Source: an uncultured Bacteroidota bacterium (lineage in GTDB: Bacteria > Bacteroidota > Bacteroidia > Chitinophagales > Chitinophagaceae). Taken from it: a DNA stretch of 32,640 nt. The position numbers and the translations under genes are program-made. The notes beneath the pieces were generated by a model. The model saw only the letters and a list, made by a program, of their open reading frames with translations, had not been told where the DNA came from and searched no databases. Position 1 is the stretch's first letter; every line of letters starts with the position of its first letter. The stretch covers positions 1-32,640 of the forward strand of contig CAIRTW010000376.1 of NCBI GenBank assembly GCA_903881585.1. The letters run 5' to 3'. This document shows positions 22,933-31,316 of this stretch, piece by piece.

Positions 22933-24246
22933 ATGAGTTCTGTCCGCCAGAAATTCTCGCTCATCTTCACGCTTTTGTCCTTATTGGCCGGCGCTTTTTT
23001 TGTTACCGGTTGTAAAGGCTACGGTGATAAAACCGTAAAGCTCACCCTAAAGATCAGCATCGCTGATTTCATTCGCAACATAGCGAGTGACAGTGCAGAT
23101 GCCGGGCTCAACAAGGCTCTTGCCGATGCAAATAAGATCACAGCAAACAGGGATACTGCATTTATACCGGTATTCGCTGCAATTTACCGGCAGCAACATC
23201 CGGGCTATAACCTCGCTAAACTATTTGTAAAGGCCGCCCAGCATTCTATTTCCGCAAGCAGCACAGACGAAGAGGTGCTCTCCGTGCTCTCTGCCCAGGC
23301 AACAGAATCTGTAAAACGCACATTTCGCGTACTGCAGAGTCGTGTAGCTGCATCGGGTGATGAAAACAGCAAGACAGAATTGAACGCCCAAAGCGGCCTT
23401 GTAAAAGTGGAAATGAGGACCACAATGTCCGCAAGCCGCTTACTGTCTTATCTGTTATCCACCGGCGATCTCCAGTTTTTTGAAACATGGACCAATCCCG
23501 ATTTTTATCCCTATTTATCGGCAGCTAATGATACGTTGACACAATTGCTTTTCGGCACTGCAAAACCAGGAAAGCAGGGTAGTAAAACAAAAAAACAGAA
23601 CGATAAGGTAAGCGCAGGTGATACGGCAAACCTGCAGCAATATCTTAATAATGCAGCAAAAGACAAATACTATATGGGCGATACGGTAAGGAAAAGCCCC
23701 TTGTTTACACTGCTATTGCTTATGGTAGCTGATAGTGCGTTGTTACCAGGGCCGGTAGTCGGTTACGTTACCATTAATGATGTACCTAAACTTGCTAAGT
23801 TACTCGCAAATGAAGCAGTAGCGGCTATGCTCCCGCACAACATCCGTTTTGTCTATGGGCCTCCTGTTAGCAAGACAGACAGCCGTTTGCCGCTTTATGT
23901 AGTCAAACTGCCTGGTGAAGGCGATGTAACGATAAATGGAGGCAGCATCAGTGATGCAAAAGCGGGCGTTGGTTTTAATGGCAAACCTGATATCCATATC
24001 AGAATGAGTGTGCCCGGCACTATAAAATGGAAGGCATTGACAGGCCGCAACATAAACAAATACATCGCCATCGTTTATGATAACCAGGTGTTTTCCTGCC
24101 CACGGGTTGCAGATGAGATCTCATCCGGCAATACCGAGATCTCCGGCGATTTTACCATGGAAAGCGCAACAGATCTCGCCAATATTTTCAGATCAGGTAA
24201 ACTGCTGCTACCAGTACGCATCATCGAAAGCAACATCAACGAGTAG
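22933..24246 (+). CDS. Free-standing SecD periplasmic-domain lipoprotein
   Basis: A 437-residue protein that reads as the periplasmic part of a Bacteroidota SecD without its membrane channel. The N-terminal stretch (VKLTLKISIADFIRNIAS...GLNKALADANK) matches the start of the SecD P1 region; VKRTFRVLQSRVAASG matches the usual repeat there; and the end (352-437: PDIHIRMSVPGTIKWKALTG, RNINKYIAIVYDNQVFSCPR, then EISGDFTMESATDLANIFRS) matches the segment just before SecD helix 2. It stops there, at IIESNINE. Instead of helix 1 there is a signal with lipobox VTGC (Cys27), so it should be a lipid-anchored periplasmic protein. In SecDF the P1 domain handles substrate after the SecYEG channel; here a chaperone or SecDF-partner role is inferred. 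It follows zapA by 44 bp and is bracketed by repeats. A decayed fragment is possible, but the open frame and lipobox argue against it. Confidence 0.8.
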   Translation: MSSVRQKFSLIFTLLSLLAGAFFVTGCKGYGDKTVKLTLKISIADFIRNIASDSADAGLNKALADANKITANRDTAFIPVFAAIYRQQHPGYNLAKLFVKAAQHSISASSTDEEVLSVLSAQATESVKRTFRVLQSRVAASGDENSKTELNAQSGLVKVEMRTTMSASRLLSYLLSTGDLQFFETWTNPDFYPYLSAANDTLTQLLFGTAKPGKQGSKTKKQNDKVSAGDTANLQQYLNNAAKDKYYMGDTVRKSPLFTLLLLMVADSALLPGPVVGYVTINDVPKLAKLLANEAVAAMLPHNIRFVYGPPVSKTDSRLPLYVVKLPGEGDVTINGGSISDAKAGVGFNGKPDIHIRMSVPGTIKWKALTGRNINKYIAIVYDNQVFSCPRVADEISSGNTEISGDFTMESATDLANIFRSGKLLLPVRIIESNINE

Positions 24247-24262
24247 CTCCAAACTCCGGACG

Positions 24263-24287
24263 TAGAGACGTTGCACCGCAACGTCTA
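24263..24287. repeat. Palindromic repeat with ACGTTGC/GCAACGT arms, copy 2
   Basis: TAGAGACGTTGC, central CACC region, then GCAACGTCTA, in the same orientation as copy 1. A partial third copy, TAGAGACGCT, follows at about 24299-24308 and runs into the end of murF. Confidence 0.75.
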
Positions 24288-24306
24288 AATACTGGATATA
24301 GAGACG

Positions 24307-25596
24307 CTATCCCAATATCGCTTCCACCAGCGCCTCCATCCTGCTTCCCCGCGATCCTTTCACCAGTATCGAGCTGTTTTGCGGCAGATGTGCCTTGATG
24401 TAGCTGGCTGCTTCCGCAGAGTTCTCAAACCATGCATATCCGTTTTGCAGCCCTTTAAATTCCTTGCCCACCAGTATCACATCCTGCCACTCATATTGGG
24501 CTATCAATGCTACCAGTTCGCGGTGCTCATTCTGCTCTTCAGTTCCCATCTCCTTCATGCCGCCTATCCACAGTGCTTTGTTTGGCAGCTTAGCTTCTGC
24601 GAAGTTGAGTATTGCCGCGCGCATACTGGTAGGGTTTGCATTATAGGCATCCAGTATTATTTTGTTCGTTCCTTTCTGTAGCCATTGCGAGCGGCTGTTA
24701 TCCGGGTTATAGGCAGCAATTGCGGCCTTTATTTCATCAATAGAGATACCGAAATGAAGCCCAGCTGTCACCGCCGCCATCACATTCGGGAAGTTGTAAG
24801 CGCCTACCAGGTGCGTATCCAGTGTCGTCTCCGTATTGTCTGTGAGCATCGCTACCTGCAGAAACACATCGTTCATCAGCGGCTTGCCTATATACTGGGC
24901 ATTTGCACTTCCATAGGTGATTTGGCCAGTTATATCATGTGCCATGCCTTCCAGGTAGTCAAGGTCCGCATTGCGGAATATCGTACCGTTATGCGTCCTT
25001 AAAAAGTCATACAGTTCACCCTTGCCCTTACGCACACCTTCTATACCGCCAAAGCCCTCAATATGCGCCTTCCCGCAGTTGGTTATGATCCCATGTGTCG
25101 GTTCTGCGATCTCGCAGTAGCTGGCTATTTCTTTTTGGTGGTTGGCGCCCATTTCTATTATCGCCATTTGGGCGTTTTCCCTTATTTTAAGCAGGGTCAG
25201 CGGCACACCTATATGATTGTTCAGATTCCCTTCTGTGGCATAGGTCACAAATCGTTTAGCCAGTACTGCTGCCACCAGTTCCTTGGTCGTAGTCTTCCCG
25301 TTCGATCCCGTTATGGCTATGAATGGTATGTTGAACTGCCGCCTGTGATGTCGTGCTAGTTGCTGCAGTGTCTCCAGCGTATTATCCACCACAATGCAGC
25401 GGCTGTTGATAGCATATGCTGCATCGTCTATGATCACATAGGCTGCGCCCTTGTCCATGGCTTCTTGCGCAAACATATTGCCGTTAAAATTTGCACCGCT
25501 CAGCGCAAAAAAAATACAGCCCTCAGACAATTTTCGTGTGTCTGTTTGTATCAGCGGCTGCCGACGATATAACTCATATAATGCAGGGATCTCCAC
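24307..25596 (-). CDS. murF: UDP-N-acetylmuramoyl-tripeptide--D-alanyl-D-alanine ligase
   Basis: A 429-residue cytosolic Mur ligase that adds D-Ala-D-Ala to the UDP-MurNAc tripeptide, the last soluble step of peptidoglycan precursor synthesis. The N-terminal substrate domain starts DTRKLSEGCIFFALSGANFNGN; the ATP loop is ITGSNGKTTTKE (GSNGKTTT at 97-104); EGNLNNHIGVPLTLL, MGANHQKEI and TNCGKAHIEGFG follow in the central domain; DAYNANPTSMRAA and LWIGGMKEMG mark the C-terminal domain. The order and the D-Ala-D-Ala-type N-terminus point to MurF rather than MurE. The start is a GTG at 25596. It is downstream of gldJ on the same strand but separated by a strong terminator, so any shared transcription would depend on read-through. 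Confidence 0.95.
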   Translation of the reverse strand: MEIPALYELYRRQPLIQTDTRKLSEGCIFFALSGANFNGNMFAQEAMDKGAAYVIIDDAAYAINSRCIVVDNTLETLQQLARHHRRQFNIPFIAITGSNGKTTTKELVAAVLAKRFVTYATEGNLNNHIGVPLTLLKIRENAQMAIIEMGANHQKEIASYCEIAEPTHGIITNCGKAHIEGFGGIEGVRKGKGELYDFLRTHNGTIFRNADLDYLEGMAHDITGQITYGSANAQYIGKPLMNDVFLQVAMLTDNTETTLDTHLVGAYNFPNVMAAVTAGLHFGISIDEIKAAIAAYNPDNSRSQWLQKGTNKIILDAYNANPTSMRAAILNFAEAKLPNKALWIGGMKEMGTEEQNEHRELVALIAQYEWQDVILVGKEFKGLQNGYAWFENSAEAASYIKAHLPQNSSILVKGSRGSRMEALVEAILG

Positions 25597-25619
25597 GAGG
25601 CTGTTTTGTTGTAAAAATA

Positions 25620-25649
25620 AAGAACCCTCCTGATATCAGGAGGGTTCTT
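25620..25649 (-). terminator. Intrinsic terminator of gldJ (30-bp perfect palindrome)
   Basis: AAGAACCCTCC and GGAGGGTTCTT pair perfectly around TGATATCA, itself a palindrome. On the minus strand the stem is followed by TTATTTTTAC, making it a good terminator 20 bp after the gldJ stop and 24 bp before the murF start. Confidence 0.88.
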
Positions 25650-25669
25650 AAAACAAAGTTTGAAGGTTA

Positions 25670-27220
25670 TTATCTTTTGTGCCTTTTCTGCTGGCCGAAG
25701 CTGTTGCCACCTGGTTGCTCATCGCCGTCCGGGCTGCCGAGGCGGTCCATTACGCAGCGGAAACCAATATCACTTCTGGCAGTATTACCCTGTATGTAGC
25801 GACGTGTGCCCGGAGACATCCAGTATGCGCGGTCCGCAAATGAGCCACCCTTGTACACCTTGGTTGAATCATTTACAAGTGTATTGACGCCGTATGCATA
25901 AGTGAACTGCGACAAGCTGTCTCCATCCTTATAGTTGTTCAGGTCGCCGCTTCTTGTTTCATAACGGTTGTTTGCCTGTACTTCTGCATTGGTCAGGTTC
26001 TGGTAAGGAATATGACCGATCGTATCCCTGTCTTCAATAGTACCATCTTCCTGTACCGATGGACGAGTATATACATTACCACGGAATGGACGGAAATCAT
26101 CAACATCCTCATGTGAAGACGGACGGTAAGTATCCATTACCCACTCATTCACGTTACCAGCCATGTTATACAAACCGAACGCATTTGGCAGGAACGAATG
26201 TACAGGAGCTGTGATGTCTGCATTGTCATTCAGGCCACCGGCTACACCCATCGCATCGCCCTTGGCGCGCATGTAGTTTCCTTCAAATTCGCCCTGGTAC
26301 TGATTGTGAAGTCCATAGCGTGTTGTATTCTTTGGTCCCCATGGCAGTGTATTACGATCTGTTACAACTTCCTCACCACGGCGGCGCTTGTTTTCCGGTG
26401 TTGGGTTATTGCCTATCAGTCCAAGAGCTGCATATTCCCACTCAGCTTCTGTAGGGAGGCGGTAATCAGGGAAGAAAACACCATCAGACAGTGCGTATGG
26501 ACGGAAGCGGTCATCACCAGTTGCCTGCGGGTCGAGATTTCTTTTCTGATTGCCACCAACTCGGCCTTGGTACTGTCCGTTCATATAAGTTTCCATAGTG
26601 AACACATCCTCACCTGATTGCTCTGGGTTCGGGCGTATAGCACCTAACTTAATAAGGATAAACTCATTCACACGGTCAGTGCGCCATTTGCAAAAGTCAG
26701 TTGCCTGGTACCAGCTAACGCCTACCACAGGGTAGTCGTTATAGGCCGCAGCGCGGAAGTAATTTTTTACATAAGGCTCGTTATAAGCCAGCGCAGAACG
26801 CCATACTGTGGAGTCCGGCAGTGCCCTTTGCACCACATCCGGATAGTCATTTCCGTATGCGCGGCCCAGCCAGTAGATATATTCACGGTAACCTACGTTC
26901 GCAATTTCTGTTTCATCCATGTAGAATGAGGAAACAGATACAGTGCGCCGTACGCTGTTGTTTTCAAGGGTCGGCATTTCATCATCGGTAGCCCCCATGG
27001 TAAATCTGCCGCCTTGCACGAATACCATGCCGGTGGGAGTGGGCTGTCCTTTAAAATCTGCCACATCATACCCGCCCATAGACCTGTCGTTCAATGGCCA
27101 TCCCGTTACACGAGACATGCCATCTCCCTTGCCGTTCGCGGCTGAGTTCTTTGAACACGCAGAGAAAAACGTAGCTGCTCCTAAACAAAGTAAGCTAATA
27201 CCAATGATTTTTCTTTTCAT
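25670..27220 (-). CDS. gldJ: Gliding motility / T9SS lipoprotein GldJ
   Basis: A 516-residue lipoprotein with a clear lipobox (FSAC, Cys22) and a formylglycine-enzyme/SUMF-like domain over most of its length: MVFVQGGRFTMGATDDE, VGVSWYQATDFCKWRTDRVNE, RLPTEAEWEYAALG, GNVNEWVMDTY, KVYKGGSFADRAYW and IGFRCVMD. SUMF-like lipoproteins in this phylum are GldJ and GldK; its position beside porU and porV is the known gldJ setting. GldJ stabilises other gliding/T9SS proteins and is needed for secretion. A catalytic sulfatase-activating role is unlikely because the family is structural here. It is divergent from porU across 257 bp of AT-rich DNA and ends at a strong terminator. The tail (GNSFGQQKRHKR) is short and basic. 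Confidence 0.9.
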   Translation of the reverse strand: MKRKIIGISLLCLGAATFFSACSKNSAANGKGDGMSRVTGWPLNDRSMGGYDVADFKGQPTPTGMVFVQGGRFTMGATDDEMPTLENNSVRRTVSVSSFYMDETEIANVGYREYIYWLGRAYGNDYPDVVQRALPDSTVWRSALAYNEPYVKNYFRAAAYNDYPVVGVSWYQATDFCKWRTDRVNEFILIKLGAIRPNPEQSGEDVFTMETYMNGQYQGRVGGNQKRNLDPQATGDDRFRPYALSDGVFFPDYRLPTEAEWEYAALGLIGNNPTPENKRRRGEEVVTDRNTLPWGPKNTTRYGLHNQYQGEFEGNYMRAKGDAMGVAGGLNDNADITAPVHSFLPNAFGLYNMAGNVNEWVMDTYRPSSHEDVDDFRPFRGNVYTRPSVQEDGTIEDRDTIGHIPYQNLTNAEVQANNRYETRSGDLNNYKDGDSLSQFTYAYGVNTLVNDSTKVYKGGSFADRAYWMSPGTRRYIQGNTARSDIGFRCVMDRLGSPDGDEQPGGNSFGQQKRHKR

Positions 27221-27477
27221 AATTAAGCTCGAATATTTACACTAATAGTTAGTAGGTTCTTAAAAGCAATTACAATGATACCTCATTCTTTTGAAATTTT
27301 CAAGTTTTCACCAAGTAAGTCAAAAAAAAACTTATTTTTCCTTTTTTTTTAAACAATATAATATTTGTAATAAAAAAAACGTTATTGTTTGCCGGCACTA
27401 TCTACCACTGTCTTTTCAATACATTTATTCCCTAATTTTGAAGATAAGCCTTTCGTAAACTATTAATATAAAAATAA
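27221..27477. other. AT-rich divergent promoter region gldJ / porU
   Basis: About 257 bp, strongly AT-rich, with long A and T runs (27325-27385). It must hold promoters for both genes. One -7 element toward porU is visible (27433-27440); I found no TAnnTTTG toward gldJ. Confidence 0.6.
27433..27440 (+). promoter_or_regulatory. -7 promoter element of porU (TAATTTTG)
   Basis: TAATTTTG matches TAnnTTTG and lies 37 bp before the porU ATG. No TTG is found at the usual distance upstream, so confidence is moderate. Confidence 0.5.
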
Positions 27478-30400
27478 ATGAAAAATAAAATAATATTCCT
27501 GTTCCTCGCTCCTGTCTGCTTTTCTACGTTGCAGCGGGCTGGCGCTTATACCGGCTCTTACCAGGTGAAGTCCCGTGATGTGCATGATGGGTATATTATT
27601 GAGAAGGTCTGGTTAAGCAGTTATGCCATGCCGCAGGTTTCCATTTCGGGAATCACTTATACGGAGCATGTATCTCTTCCACACGATGCAAAGATATCAG
27701 ATCCGGCCAATATTAAGGTTATGATCGGGCTTGACCGCAAGCGTCCGTTTGCCGTGGTGCATGTCCCGGTATTTGCCGCAGGTTCGGAACCCGGAAGCAT
27801 TAATATGGTAAACGGCTTCTCACTTGACATCCGGGAACAACCGGCTTCAACCAGGTTGGCAGCTAAAGTTGCAGATGTTCAGCATTCGGCGCTTTCCCAG
27901 GGCACATGGTATAAAATAGGTATTACGCAGACCGGGTTTTATAAGATCGATAATAATTTCATTTCCAGTCTCGGCCTCAGCCCAGCAAGTATTAACCCTG
28001 CAAATATGCGGGTACTGGGTAATGGCGGCAATATGCTTTCCGAAAACAATGCTGTTTCCCGGCCAGCCGACCTTACTGAAAACGCGATATGGATGAATGG
28101 CGGAGCAGGGGGCATATTCAATAGTGGCGATTACGCAGTTTTTTATGGTGTGGGGCCACTTGAGTGGGATAAAGACAGCCTTAACCAGCGGTTTGTCCAC
28201 AACAATAATCTATATACAGATACCGCTTATTATTTTATTTCTTTCGATCAGGCTGCAGGCATGAGAATAACTCAGCAGGGAGATGCCGGAACACCCAATA
28301 AGACCGTGACGGATTTTAATTATTATGACGTTCATGATCTTGACCTGATAAATCCTGCATCTTTCGGTAAGCAATGGTACGGCGAGGAGTTTGCTGCTCA
28401 ATTGAACAACACTTCTCAGACTTTTAGCTTTGACATGGGCGCTCAGGTATCATCTGTTTACTGTAGTGTTTTCATGGCAGGTAGCTGCAGTGTCAATGGT
28501 AGCTCTTACAGTGTATCGGTCAATGGGCAAAGTATTGGGGCTGTGGGGATGGCTGCAACACCCAATGGCGGAGATAATTTAATAGCAAATGGTATTCTGG
28601 GCGGGCAAGTGACCTGTAATTCGCAGGCAGTTAATGTCGGGGTTAATTATGCGCCGGCAGATGGCTCAGGCCTTGCGTATCTTAATTATATAGAGCTCAA
28701 TGCCCGCCGCACATTAACAATTACAGGGGACCAGCTGAGTTTCCGCGATTGGCAGAGCACGGGCGCGGGAAATATTGCCCGTTACCAGCTGCAGGGCGCT
28801 AATAGCTTCACACAGGTGTGGGATATCACTAACCGCCAGGTCCCGGTGCTGATGAGCGGCACATTAAGTGGCAGTACATACAGTTTCACACAGGACGCAA
28901 GCAGGCTGCATGAGTTTGCCGCCATGAATAGCGCCAATCTGTTCACTCCGAAATTTGTAAACAAAGTAACCAACCAGGATTTGCATGGTATGCCGCAATG
29001 TGACCTGATCATTGTTGCTAACCCCGCTTTCTTCAACCAGGCCCAGCAACTCGCACAGTATCACAGAACGCATGACAACATGCGCGTTGTGGCTGTAACT
29101 ACGGACCAGGTGTACAATGAATTTTCGTCTGGCGGCCAGGATGTAAGTGCAATTCGTGATTTTGCACGGATGTTCTACGTGCGTGCGGGTTCCGATTCAA
29201 CCCAGATGCCTCGTTACCTTATTTTATTCGGCGGCGCTTCTTACGACTATAAAAACAGGGTGACCAACAACAGTAATTTTGTTCCGGTCTATGAATCAGC
29301 AGAATCCAATAATGACATCAATGGTTACTCTACTGATGATTTTTACGGATTCCTGGATGATTCTGACGATATAAATAACACGGGGATATTAAATATACTC
29401 GACGTAGGGGTAGGGCGCCTCCCTGCACGGAGTTCTGATGATGCTACTGCGCTTGTTAATAAGATAGTAAGTTATGCAGCGCCTGCCTCACTTGGTGCCT
29501 GGCGCATAGCTGCAATGTTCGTTGCAGACAATTGCGATGATGCAGGGAATCATATGGGCAATGCCGAAACAATGGCCGCAACTGTTGATGCGTGCTCCAG
29601 CAATCTTTATAATGAAGACAAGGCTTATTTAGATGCGGTGCCAACCATATCGACTCCTGCGGGCGACCGTTGTCCCAGCATAAATGCCGCTGTTGACAAT
29701 GATGTGTTTAAAGGAACATTCCTGATAAATTATAACGGGCATGGCAACACCGAGGTATGGGCCTCTGAAAGGATATTGACCCAGGACGATTTCAATACAT
29801 GGAACAATCCGAACATGCTCCCGTTCATGGTTACCGCCACCTGCGATTTTGGCCAATTCGATCATCCTCAATATGTATCTGCTGCCGAGCAGCTCGCATT
29901 GCGTGCCAATGGCGGGGTGATCACCGTACTGACAACTACTGCAGCCGTATATGCAGACTATAACGTGATCATTAACTCGCAATACCTTGCAGCGCAGTTT
30001 ACACGCAACGCAGATTATTCATGGAAGACTTTTGGCGATGCGTGCCGCATTGGTAAGAACAATACTTACGTGAATACACTGGCGCCAGATGAGCTCGCTA
30101 ATTTCCGCAAGTTCGCAATGCTAGGTGACCCTGCAATAACACCCGATTTCCCGAAATACAAAGTGAGCTTAGACAGTTTTACAGATGCAGCTACCCTTGT
30201 ACATGCAGATACGGTAAAGGCGCTCGGAGCATATGTGGCATACGGCAGTGTGCGCGATAATAATGGCAACGTTATGACTGATTTCAATGGCCTGGTTTCC
30301 GTTTCCTTTTATGATAAGCCACTCGTTGAAGACGTAAGTACTTACTTCGGTGAGCAGTCATTTAAGCTCAGAAATAATGTTATCTACAAGGGAAGGGTGT

Positions 30401-31227
30401 CCGTGACCAACGGCCTGTTCAGCCTCACATTTATTACACCCAAAGACATCAACTACTTTTTTGGTACCGGTAAGGTCAGCACGTATGCCCAGAATGGCAT
30501 TACAGACGCTGCCGGCGCCGATACAACGCTGACCGTCGGCGGATTTTCCGATAATCCTGTAAACAATACGATCCCTCCCGCTGTAAAGGCATATATCGGA
30601 GACAGTCTGTTCCTTAACGGCGGCATTACCGGCAATAATACTTCGCTTTTTGTTGCGCTCTATTCGCTCACTGGCATCAATGTTTCCGGCAGCAGCATTG
30701 GCCACGATCTTACAGCAGTGCTGGATGGCAATACAGAGGCGCCTTATATTCTTAATGACTATTACGAATCAGCCCCCAATACTTACCAGCGCGGATATGT
30801 TACTTTTCCTGTCAACGGAATAGCTGATGGGAAACATACTTTCACCGTGAAGGCATGGGATGTAAATGATAATATAGGGGAGGGTAGTGTGGACTTTACA
30901 GTTATTGATGGCCAGGTAGTGGATATTCAGAACCTGGGGAACTATCCCAATCCGTTTAACAACACAACGACATTTGTTTTTGACCATAACCACCCCGATG
31001 AGCAGCTCGACGTAAAAATAAGTATTTATAATATTGCTGGTGGATTGGTTAGAAATATAGAACAAAAATTTATACCTGAAGGCAGCAGAACCAACACAAT
31101 AACATGGGATGGCACCGATAATAATGGCGCAAGGCTGCCATCAGGAGTATACGTTTACAGGCTGAATATTTCTACCGATAAAGGTTTTCAGTCATCGGCA
31201 TACCAAAAACTGGTAATTGTACGTTAA
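27478..31227 (+). CDS. porU: T9SS sortase / C-terminal signal peptidase PorU
   Basis: A 1249-residue surface protease of the gingipain (C25) family. PorU removes the C-terminal sorting domain of T9SS cargo and attaches the cargo to the cell surface. After a signal peptide (about residues 1-23) and a beta-rich N-terminal region, the C25 domain spans roughly 500-900. The catalytic pair is visible: His755 in LINYNGHGNTEVW and Cys789 in MVTATCDFGQFDHP. DVGVGRLPARSSDDATALVNKIVSY is another C25 landmark. The last 100 residues (NYPNPFNNTTTFVF...NGARLPSGVYVYRLN) form a FlgD-like Ig domain, resembling a sorting tail. porV follows 89 bp downstream with its own promoter. The name is well supported by the catalytic motifs and by neighbouring gldJ and porV. 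Confidence 0.95.
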   Translation: MKNKIIFLFLAPVCFSTLQRAGAYTGSYQVKSRDVHDGYIIEKVWLSSYAMPQVSISGITYTEHVSLPHDAKISDPANIKVMIGLDRKRPFAVVHVPVFAAGSEPGSINMVNGFSLDIREQPASTRLAAKVADVQHSALSQGTWYKIGITQTGFYKIDNNFISSLGLSPASINPANMRVLGNGGNMLSENNAVSRPADLTENAIWMNGGAGGIFNSGDYAVFYGVGPLEWDKDSLNQRFVHNNNLYTDTAYYFISFDQAAGMRITQQGDAGTPNKTVTDFNYYDVHDLDLINPASFGKQWYGEEFAAQLNNTSQTFSFDMGAQVSSVYCSVFMAGSCSVNGSSYSVSVNGQSIGAVGMAATPNGGDNLIANGILGGQVTCNSQAVNVGVNYAPADGSGLAYLNYIELNARRTLTITGDQLSFRDWQSTGAGNIARYQLQGANSFTQVWDITNRQVPVLMSGTLSGSTYSFTQDASRLHEFAAMNSANLFTPKFVNKVTNQDLHGMPQCDLIIVANPAFFNQAQQLAQYHRTHDNMRVVAVTTDQVYNEFSSGGQDVSAIRDFARMFYVRAGSDSTQMPRYLILFGGASYDYKNRVTNNSNFVPVYESAESNNDINGYSTDDFYGFLDDSDDINNTGILNILDVGVGRLPARSSDDATALVNKIVSYAAPASLGAWRIAAMFVADNCDDAGNHMGNAETMAATVDACSSNLYNEDKAYLDAVPTISTPAGDRCPSINAAVDNDVFKGTFLINYNGHGNTEVWASERILTQDDFNTWNNPNMLPFMVTATCDFGQFDHPQYVSAAEQLALRANGGVITVLTTTAAVYADYNVIINSQYLAAQFTRNADYSWKTFGDACRIGKNNTYVNTLAPDELANFRKFAMLGDPAITPDFPKYKVSLDSFTDAATLVHADTVKALGAYVAYGSVRDNNGNVMTDFNGLVSVSFYDKPLVEDVSTYFGEQSFKLRNNVIYKGRVSVTNGLFSLTFITPKDINYFFGTGKVSTYAQNGITDAAGADTTLTVGGFSDNPVNNTIPPAVKAYIGDSLFLNGGITGNNTSLFVALYSLTGINVSGSSIGHDLTAVLDGNTEAPYILNDYYESAPNTYQRGYVTFPVNGIADGKHTFTVKAWDVNDNIGEGSVDFTVIDGQVVDIQNLGNYPNPFNNTTTFVFDHNHPDEQLDVKISIYNIAGGLVRNIEQKFIPEGSRTNTITWDGTDNNGARLPSGVYVYRLNISTDKGFQSSAYQKLVIVR

Positions 31228-31260
31228 TACCTTGTTAGCCCACAATTCTCATAAATATTA

Positions 31261-31290
31261 TTGAAAAATGGGCAAAATGGGATATTTTTG
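31261..31290 (+). promoter_or_regulatory. Promoter of porV (TTG-N19-TATTTTTG)
   Basis: TTG at 31261-31263 and TATTTTTG at 31283-31290 with exactly 19 bp between them. The porV ATG lies 26 bp after the -7 box. It lets porV be expressed apart from porU. Confidence 0.65.
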
Positions 31291-31316
31291 CAAAACCTTA
31301 AATTTACAATCATATA

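Noticed and set aside
22933-24246. SecD-like gene as a simple truncated pseudogene of secDF
   Set aside because: The frame is intact over 437 codons, it has its own lipobox in place of helix 1, and no remnant of the remaining SecD/SecF helices follows in the 60 bp before murF. Decay cannot be fully excluded.
25670-27220. Reading the SUMF-domain lipoprotein as a sulfatase-activating enzyme
   Set aside because: It carries a lipobox and sits beside porU and porV, the known setting of gldJ; no sulfatase gene is present in the window.
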